From positions 1 to 26,466 of the forward strand of contig CAAFPE010000054.1 of the NCBI GenBank assembly GCA_900764755.1: a DNA stretch of 26,466 bases, read 5' to 3'. The translations under genes and the position numbers were made by a program. Shown here in pieces: positions 21,792 through 26,466 of the stretch. Below the pieces are notes generated by a model. That model did not search any database. It was given only the letters and a program-made list of their open reading frames with translations, and was not told the DNA's origin. Within the stretch, counting starts at the first letter, position 1. Every line of letters begins with the position of its first letter. This DNA comes from an uncultured Oscillospiraceae bacterium (GTDB lineage Bacteria; Bacillota; Clostridia; Oscillospirales; Oscillospiraceae).

Positions 21792-22196
21792 ATGCCGGTG
21801 AATTATGATCCTTATGGCTTCGGCAGCTTTGATACAATGTTCGGGATCGTGTTTGTTATCATTGTGGTCGGCTTTGTGATCGTCTTTGGCTCCATTATTG
21901 TCCGCGGATTCCAAGGGGCTGCCCAGTGGAAGAAGAACAACGATTCCCCAGTTCTGACGGTGGAGGCGGAGGTGGTGACCAAGCGGCTGGATGTCCAGAC
22001 CTGGCACCGAGCCGGGGACGAACACAGCATGGGGCACACCTCCAGCCGGACCGATTACTACGCCACCTTCCAGGTGGAGAGCGGCGACCGGATGGAATTT
22101 CAGGTCCCCGACAGGGAGTACGGCTTTCTGGTGGAGGGGGACCGGGGGCGGCTGACCTTCCAGGGGACCCGCTACCAGGGCTTTCAGAGAACATAA
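21792..22196 (+). CDS. DUF2500-like membrane-anchored protein
   Basis: A 134-residue protein with one membrane helix (about 16-38, FGIVFVIIVVGFVIVFGSIIVRG). A soluble beta-rich domain follows, with VEAEVVTKR, YYATFQVESGDRMEFQVPDREYGFLVEGDRGRLTFQGTRY, the pattern of the DUF2500 family, whose function is unknown. Start 21792 is chosen because the AGAGAGGAG site (21774-21782) is well spaced for it; an ATG at 21783 would touch that site. The domain faces one side of the membrane only; which side is not certain. Confidence 0.8.
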   Translation: MPVNYDPYGFGSFDTMFGIVFVIIVVGFVIVFGSIIVRGFQGAAQWKKNNDSPVLTVEAEVVTKRLDVQTWHRAGDEHSMGHTSSRTDYYATFQVESGDRMEFQVPDREYGFLVEGDRGRLTFQGTRYQGFQRT

Positions 22197-22211
22197 AAGG
22201 AGCATACCGGA

Positions 22212-22868
22212 GTGAAACAGGGAATACGGTGGGGCCTCTATACGCTGGGGATGCTGATACTGGCGCTGGGGCTGACCCTGAACACAAAGACAGGGCTTGG
22301 GGTGTCCCCCATCATCTCAGTGGCCTTTGGGGTGTCTGAGATCTGGGGGCTGAATTTCGGAGATGTGACCTTCCTGCTCTACGGCCTGTTCGTGGCCGGA
22401 CAGATCGTGCTGCGGCGGGGGAGAGGGTGGCTGACCGACCTGCTCCAGCTCCCCCTCAGCCTGGTGTTCAGCCGGGTGCTCAATGTGTACAGCGCGGCCA
22501 TCCCCTACCGCTGTGAGGTCCACAGCCTTTGGGAGAATGTCCTGCTGCTGGCGGCGGCGATGCTGCTGACCGGCATCGGGGCGGCTGTGACGGTGAATAT
22601 GCGCCTGGTCCCCAACCCGGGGGATGGGATCGTGGCGGCGGTGGCCGAGCGGCTGGGCCGGGACCAGGGCTTTGGAAAAAACCTGGTGGATGTGTGCTGC
22701 GTGGCGCTGACCTGTGTCATCGGTCTGGCGGCGTCGGGCCGCGTGGTGGGTGTCGGGCTGGGAACTGTGGCCGCGATGGTGTGCGTGGGCCGGATCATTG
22801 CCCTGGTCAACCGGCTGGGACGGAACTGGATGTGCGCCGCCGCCGGGCTGATCCCCGCGGCTCGGTGA
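22212..22868 (+). CDS. YczE/YitT-like integral membrane protein (DUF6198 type)
   Basis: A 218-residue membrane protein with about five helices. It begins KQGIRWGLYTLGMLILALGLTLNTKTGLGVSP, and the central motif VPNPGDGIV lies on a loop, as in the YczE/YyaS/YitT group of uncharacterised membrane proteins. The start is a GTG at 22212 supported by AAAAGGAG 9 nt upstream; no ATG near it fits. It begins 15 nt after the DUF2500 gene and ends 18 nt before rarA, so it is co-transcribed. No substrate can be inferred. Confidence 0.82.
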   Translation: MKQGIRWGLYTLGMLILALGLTLNTKTGLGVSPIISVAFGVSEIWGLNFGDVTFLLYGLFVAGQIVLRRGRGWLTDLLQLPLSLVFSRVLNVYSAAIPYRCEVHSLWENVLLLAAAMLLTGIGAAVTVNMRLVPNPGDGIVAAVAERLGRDQGFGKNLVDVCCVALTCVIGLAASGRVVGVGLGTVAAMVCVGRIIALVNRLGRNWMCAAAGLIPAAR

Positions 22869-22886
22869 GTGAGAGGAGGATGGAGC

Positions 22887-24149
22887 ATGGCCTATCGGCC
22901 CTTGGCGGATGAGATCCGCCCAAAAAATCTGGATGAGGTGGTAGGACAGCGGCATATCCTGGGACAGGATGGGCTGCTCCGCCGGATCATTGAGAGCGGG
23001 GAGATCCCGAACCTGATCTTTTACGGTCCCTCCGGCACGGGAAAGACCACGGTGGCCAACATCATCGCCCAGCGGACCAACCGGCCGCTCCACCGGCTCA
23101 ACGCCACCACTGCCTCCATCAGCGACATCAAGGACATCATCGCCGACATCGGCACCCTGCTGGCCCCGGAGGGGGTGCTGCTCTATCTGGACGAGATCCA
23201 GTATTTCAATAAAAAGCAGCAGCAGTCCCTGCTGGAGTTTATGGAGAACGGGAAGATCACCCTGATCGCTTCCACCACGGAAAACCCGTTTTTTTATGTG
23301 TTCGGGGCGGTGCTGTCCCGGTCCACTGTGTTTGAGTTCAAGCAGATCACCGCGGAGGACGCCCTCCCCGCCGTGGACCGGGGGGTGGCCATTTTGGAGG
23401 AGCGGCTGGGCGGGCGCCTGACCCTGGAGGAGGGGGTGCGGGAGCACATCGCCTCTGCCTGCGGCGGGGACATCCGAAAGGCCATGAACGCCCTGGAGCT
23501 GCTGGCCTCCGCCGCCCGCCGGGAGAATGGGGCGCTGCGCATCACTCTGGAGGACGCCCGGACGGCGGCCCAGAAGTCTGCCATGCGCTATGACCGGGAG
23601 GGGGACAGCCACTTTGACATCGCCTCCGCTCTGATGAAGTCCCTGCGGGGCTCCGACCCGGACGCGGCGGTCCACTATCTGGCCCGGCTGCTGGAGGCAG
23701 GGGACATGGTCACCGCCATCCGGCGGCTGCTGTGCTCGGCCAGCGAGGATGTTGGGCTGGCTTATCCCCAGGCGGTGCCCATCGTGAAGGCCTGTGTGGA
23801 CAGCGCCCTTCAGCTGGGTCTGCCGGAGGCGCGGCTGCCCCTGGCGGAGGCTGCCATCCTGCTGGCCACCTGGCCCAAGTCCAACAGCGCCTATCAGGCC
23901 ATCGCCGGGGCCCAGGCGGACGTGCGGGCCGGACGGGCCGGGGACATTCCCCGGGAGCTCCAGAACGTCCACGCCGACTCGGCGGGGCAGGAGCGGGAGC
24001 AGGGATACCGCTATCCCCACGACTATCCGGGCCACTGGGTCCGGCAGCAGTATCTTCCGGACAATCTGAAAAACCGGAAATACTACCAGTATGGCGACAA
24101 TAAGACCGAGCAGGCCGCCCGCCGCTACTGGGAGGAGATCAAGAAGTAG
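22887..24149 (+). CDS. rarA: Replication-associated recombination protein A (RarA/MgsA AAA+ ATPase)
   Basis: Acts at stalled replication forks, interacting with single-strand-binding protein and the clamp-loader pathway in other bacteria. 420 residues. An N-terminal AAA+ domain has MAYRPLADEIRPKNLDEVVGQ, Walker A GPSGTGKT (47-54), Walker B LLYLDEIQYF and sensor 1 ASTTENP. After these comes CGGDIRKAMNALE and then the C-terminal tetramerisation region with YQAI, RELQNVH and the characteristic YRYPHDYPGHWVRQQYLP. The usual DEVHRF reads DEIQYF here; the catalytic D and E are kept. ATG 22887 is chosen, 6 nt after GAGAGGAGGA; a GTG at 22869 precedes that site. It is complete and at usual length. 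Confidence 0.95.
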   Translation: MAYRPLADEIRPKNLDEVVGQRHILGQDGLLRRIIESGEIPNLIFYGPSGTGKTTVANIIAQRTNRPLHRLNATTASISDIKDIIADIGTLLAPEGVLLYLDEIQYFNKKQQQSLLEFMENGKITLIASTTENPFFYVFGAVLSRSTVFEFKQITAEDALPAVDRGVAILEERLGGRLTLEEGVREHIASACGGDIRKAMNALELLASAARRENGALRITLEDARTAAQKSAMRYDREGDSHFDIASALMKSLRGSDPDAAVHYLARLLEAGDMVTAIRRLLCSASEDVGLAYPQAVPIVKACVDSALQLGLPEARLPLAEAAILLATWPKSNSAYQAIAGAQADVRAGRAGDIPRELQNVHADSAGQEREQGYRYPHDYPGHWVRQQYLPDNLKNRKYYQYGDNKTEQAARRYWEEIKK

Positions 24150-24169
24150 GGGCGTACGTTGTGCGCCCC
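24149..24169 (+). repeat. Small palindrome at the rarA stop
   Basis: GGGGCGTAC and GTGCGCCCC form a 9-bp stem with a three-base loop, starting two bases after the T of the rarA TAG. There is no T run, so it is not a standard terminator. It may be a REP-like element or an mRNA-stabilising hairpin between rarA and the response regulator. Confidence 0.5.
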
Positions 24170-24206
24170 TGCACACGTCACCCCTGAACGAAAGGGAGGA
24201 AAACCC

Positions 24207-24896
24207 ATGGAAGCCATTCGCATCCTGGTGGTGGAGGATGATCCGGACATCAACCAGCTGCTGTGTACCATTATGAGCGACGCGGGCTATCAGTGCCAGC
24301 CGGCCTTCTCCGGCAGCGAGGCCATGCTCTGGGCCGAGCGGGAGCGCTTCGACCTGGTGCTGCTGGATCTGATGCTCCCCGGCCTCACCGGGGAGGAGTT
24401 CATCACCCGCATCCGCCGGGGCAGGACTATGCCTATCATTGTCCTGTCCGCCAAGGCGGGGCTGGAGGACAAGGTCAACGTCCTGCGGCTGGGGGCGGAC
24501 GATTTTATCCCAAAGCCTTTTGACAATCTGGAGGTGCTGGCCCGGGTGGAGGCCCAGCTGCGCCGGGTACAGAGGTTTTCCGCGCCCCTGGAGCGGCGGC
24601 AGTTCGTCTGCGGCGACCTGGTTCTGGACCGGGAGGAGTTCTCTGTCACCGCCGGAGGAGAGCCGGTGGTGCTCACCGCCCGGGAATTTGAGATCCTGGC
24701 CCTGCTGATGGAGTACCCCAAGCGGGTGTTTACCCGGGAGCAGATCTACCAGCATGTGTGGGGCGAGGAGTACTTCGGGGATGACAACACGGTCAACGTC
24801 CATGTCAGCAATCTGCGGTCCAAGCTGGGCCGGGTCAGCGACCGGGAGTATATCAAGACCGTCTGGGGCATCGGCTTCAAGATGGCGGAGCCCTGA
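24207..24896 (+). CDS. OmpR-family response regulator (orphan)
   Basis: 229 residues. The receiver domain (1-118) has acidic pocket E10-D11, phospho-acceptor D54 in LVLLDLMLPG, S81 and K103 in ADDFIPKPFD. The winged-helix Trans_Reg_C domain (about 130-227) has LTAREFEILALLMEYPKRVFTREQIYQHVWG, DDNTVNVHVSNLRSKLG and IKTVWGIGFKM. All phosphorylation residues are present. No kinase gene adjoins it. The C-terminal domain resembles regulators of peptide-antibiotic responses (NisR/SpaR/CprR/BceR type); this is from memory of the families. The kinase at 8624-9556 lacks a regulator and is a candidate partner. ATG 24207 has AAAGGGAGG 8 nt upstream. Confidence 0.94.
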   Translation: MEAIRILVVEDDPDINQLLCTIMSDAGYQCQPAFSGSEAMLWAERERFDLVLLDLMLPGLTGEEFITRIRRGRTMPIIVLSAKAGLEDKVNVLRLGADDFIPKPFDNLEVLARVEAQLRRVQRFSAPLERRQFVCGDLVLDREEFSVTAGGEPVVLTAREFEILALLMEYPKRVFTREQIYQHVWGEEYFGDDNTVNVHVSNLRSKLGRVSDREYIKTVWGIGFKMAEP

Positions 24897-24901
24897 CAAA
24901 T

Positions 24902-25180
24902 ATGGGCGAGCTGAGAAGGATCCCCGGGATTGGGGCGGCGGGAGAGCGGGACCTGCTGGAGCTGGGCTATACCACCATCCAGTCTCTGGCGGGGGCGGAC
25001 CCGGAGGAGATGTACGCCCGTGAGTGCGCCCGGAAGGGCGTGCGGGTAGACCGCTGTGTGCTGTATGTTTACCGCTGCGCGGTCTATTACGCATCCACCC
25101 CGCAGCCGGACCCAGAGAAGCTGAAGTGGTGGGCGTGGAAGGATGGAGGGGAGGAAAACAGTGGACATCCATGTGAATGA
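24902..25180 (+). CDS. Helix-hairpin-helix protein, Cdd1-like (pathogenicity locus family)
   Basis: A 92-residue protein. Residues 3-40 (LRRIPGIGAAGERDLLELGYTTIQSLAGADPEEMY) form a helix-hairpin-helix unit of the kind that contacts DNA backbone. The following DRCVLYVYRCAVYYA is the Cdd1/PF11731 pattern. Function in the family is unknown. It starts 5 nt after the response regulator stop with only a weak GGAG upstream, so it is probably translated by re-initiation. Its last 20 nt overlap the next gene. Confidence 0.78.
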   Translation: MGELRRIPGIGAAGERDLLELGYTTIQSLAGADPEEMYARECARKGVRVDRCVLYVYRCAVYYASTPQPDPEKLKWWAWKDGGEENSGHPCE

Positions 25181-25358
25181 TGTTTTGAAGATGAAAAAGG
25201 CCCATCCCTGCGGCAGCCAGGAGTGGCTGGTGCTGCGGGTGGGGATGGACTTCAAAATGCGGTGCCAGGGCTGCGGCCATGAGGTGATGCTCCCCCGGAG
25301 CAAGGCGGAAAAGAATATCCGCAAGGTATTCCGGGACGGTGTGCCAGTGAAGGTGTAA
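25161..25358 (+). CDS. DUF951 small protein
   Basis: A 65-residue protein starting at a GTG (25161) with GGGGAGG six bases upstream. It reads VNDVLKMKKAHPCGSQEW, LRVGMDFKMRCQGCGHEVMLPRSKAEKNI, the full DUF951 pattern. The HPCG and CxxCGH motifs suggest a small metal-binding site. Family function is unknown; members are common in Bacillota, often near translation or chromosome-maintenance genes. It overlaps the Cdd1-like gene by 20 nt in another frame, implying translational coupling. Confidence 0.88.
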   Translation: MDIHVNDVLKMKKAHPCGSQEWLVLRVGMDFKMRCQGCGHEVMLPRSKAEKNIRKVFRDGVPVKV

Positions 25359-25368
25359 AGTCCCGCGG

Positions 25369-25387
25369 ACCAGCCAAAGCTGGTTTG
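25369..25387 (+). terminator. Weak hairpin between DUF951 and radical SAM genes
   Basis: ACCAGC and GCTGGT form a 6-bp stem with a four-base loop, followed by TTG. It is too weak to be a confident terminator; partial read-through to the next gene is likely. Confidence 0.3.
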
Positions 25388-25420
25388 TAAAACAGGAACC
25401 ATGAGAAAGGAAGATCGACT

Positions 25421-26299
25421 ATGCGATATGACAGCGACGTACTGTACCGTCCCCCGGGAGAGTGGAAAAGCTACTTGCTCCAGTGCACCATCGGGTGCTC
25501 CTACAATAAATGCACCTTCTGCGCCATGTACAAGGGCAAGCAGTTCCGGATCCGTCCGGTGGAGGAGATCCTGGAGGACATCGACATGGCCCGGGACTAC
25601 TATGGCCCCGGTCTGCGGCGGGTGTTCCTGATGGACGGGGACGCGGTCATCATGAAAACGGAGGATCTGCTGAGGATCCTGCACAAGCTGTACCGCACCT
25701 TCCCGTCCCTGGAGAAGGTGACCACCTACGCCGGGCCCCGGAGCACCCTGGCTAAGAGCCCGGAGGAGCTGCGGGCCATCCGGGAGGCCGGATTGAACCG
25801 GGCCTATCTGGGGGTGGAGAGCGGCAGCGACGCCGTGCTCAAGGCCATCAATAAGGGGGTCACTGCCGCCCAGATGCTGGAAGCGGGGCAGAAGCTGGTG
25901 GCCGCCGGCTTCGACCTGTGGGCCATCATCATCATGGGCCTCACCGGCCAGGACGGGGACTGGGAGGAGCACATCCTGTCCACCGCAGGGATGATCAATG
26001 AGATGCGGCCCCACCACCTGTCCGCCATGACCTTCGCCCCCGCCAAGGGCACCCCCTTGGGGGAGGACGTGCTGGCCGGGCGCTTTCAGGTGTGCACCCC
26101 GGACCAGATTTTGGAGGAGTGCCGCCTGCTCATTGAACATCTGGACGTAGACCCCCTCCATTTCACCAGCAATCACGCCTCCAACTACCTGCCTCTGAAG
26201 GGAGGTCTGCCGGAGGACCGGGAGAAGTTCCTCTCCCTGCTGGACGAGGCCCTGGCGGGGAAGATCCGCCTGCGAAAGACCCTGAACCGGGGGATCTGA
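25421..26299 (+). CDS. Radical SAM protein (Elp3/MiaB/NifB-like fold)
   Basis: A 292-residue radical SAM enzyme of unknown substrate. The iron-sulphur motif region reads CTIGCSYNKCTFCAMY (C22, C26, C31, C34). The usual CX3CX2C is replaced by C26-X4-C31-X2-C34, with an aromatic before the last Cys as normal. A GDAVIM motif follows in the second strand, then YAGPRSTL and the SAM-site YLGVESGSD. AIIIMGLTGQ and HLSAMTFAPAKGTPL complete a partial TIM barrel. No SPASM, B12 or TRAM domain is attached. It resembles the stand-alone COG1032-type proteins of Clostridia. ATG 25421 has AGAAAGGAAG 7 nt upstream. It may be co-transcribed with DUF951. Confidence 0.88.
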   Translation: MRYDSDVLYRPPGEWKSYLLQCTIGCSYNKCTFCAMYKGKQFRIRPVEEILEDIDMARDYYGPGLRRVFLMDGDAVIMKTEDLLRILHKLYRTFPSLEKVTTYAGPRSTLAKSPEELRAIREAGLNRAYLGVESGSDAVLKAINKGVTAAQMLEAGQKLVAAGFDLWAIIIMGLTGQDGDWEEHILSTAGMINEMRPHHLSAMTFAPAKGTPLGEDVLAGRFQVCTPDQILEECRLLIEHLDVDPLHFTSNHASNYLPLKGGLPEDREKFLSLLDEALAGKIRLRKTLNRGI

Positions 26300-26330
26300 G
26301 GGCCGGAGCGACAGACAACAGAGGAGACTG

Positions 26331-26358
26331 AAAAAAAATGGGCACAGCCTTTTTTTCG
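26331..26358 (+). terminator. Terminator of the plus-strand gene run
   Basis: A run of A and GGC pair with GCC and a run of seven T around a short ACA loop, about 30 nt after the radical SAM stop. Nothing further is supported from here to the window end (26359-26466). Confidence 0.55.
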
Positions 26359-26466
26359 AGGGGGATTGCACGAAAGCTTCGTCTCGATCTCGTCGTCACA
26401 AGTTCCGTATCATTCACATCCCCATAAATGGGAATGCGAACTCACTTCACTGCTCCTCCTCTCCCA

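Noticed and set aside
22317..25280. Very long minus-strand frame (987 codons) opposite rarA and the response regulator
   Set aside because: It spans several well-supported plus-strand genes and is rich in Pro, Gln, His and Gly, typical of an antisense artefact of codon bias.
26163..26417. Minus-strand frame at the right edge
   Set aside because: It overlaps the end of the radical SAM gene and the terminator; no RBS or domain is visible and the window ends before more context.

Overview
The window is about 26.5 kb of GC-rich bacterial chromosome, most likely from a gut Clostridia lineage of the Oscillospiraceae type (Flavonifractor/Intestinimonas/Lawsonibacter-like). This assignment is inferred from several things: strong GAGGAGG-type ribosome binding sites, AT-rich sigma-A promoters set in a GC-rich genome, a glmS ribozyme, a Clostridia-type EF-G-like GTPase fused to a YacP/Rae1 domain, a DUF951 protein, an SLH-domain surface protein, and lantibiotic-type ABC immunity genes. 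No phage, insertion sequence or CRISPR array was seen.

Layout. Positions 1-2860 (minus) carry a sugar O-acetyltransferase followed by glmS, with a complete glmS ribozyme in the glmS leader. Positions 2920-6146 (plus) hold tRNA-Arg(CCG), a run of terminator-like hairpins, and an 895-residue ribosome-protection-type GTPase with a C-terminal NYN nuclease-like domain. Positions 6147-7127 (minus) hold a five-gene tRNA operon (Gly-Arg-His-Gln-Lys), followed by about 390 bp of hairpins that include a repeat shared with the tRNA-Arg locus. Positions 7166-8339 (minus) carry pyrB with a PyrI-like zinc-ribbon tail. A decayed membrane-protein fragment follows at about 8.4-8.6 kb.

Positions 8624-12277 (minus) form a lantibiotic-immunity-type operon: ABC ATPase, two permeases and a histidine kinase. 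There is no adjacent response regulator, and three TCT-N8 repeats lie upstream. An rlmA-like rRNA methyltransferase follows at 12287-13170. Positions 13168-19437 (minus) form a four-gene operon: MacA-like adaptor, MacB-like ATPase, MacB-like permease and an SLH surface protein. Four tandem 11-bp operator units sit just upstream of its promoter. glyA is at 19528-20926 (minus).

From 21015 a plus-strand run carries nth, a DUF2500 protein, a YczE/YitT-like membrane protein, rarA, an orphan OmpR-family response regulator, a Cdd1-like helix-hairpin-helix protein, a DUF951 protein and a radical SAM protein.

How the genes work together. The window mixes housekeeping functions (GlmS for cell-wall amino sugar, GlyA, PyrB, Nth, RarA, tRNAs) with two envelope-stress or export modules, both of which appear to be controlled by OmpR-family regulators. 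The histidine kinase at 8624-9556 lacks a regulator, and the response regulator at 24207-24896 lacks a kinase. They could be partners, as in the CprABC-CprK / unlinked CprR arrangement of Clostridioides difficile. The strongest candidates for something little described are the GTPase-NYN fusion and the regulated MacAB-SLH operon.
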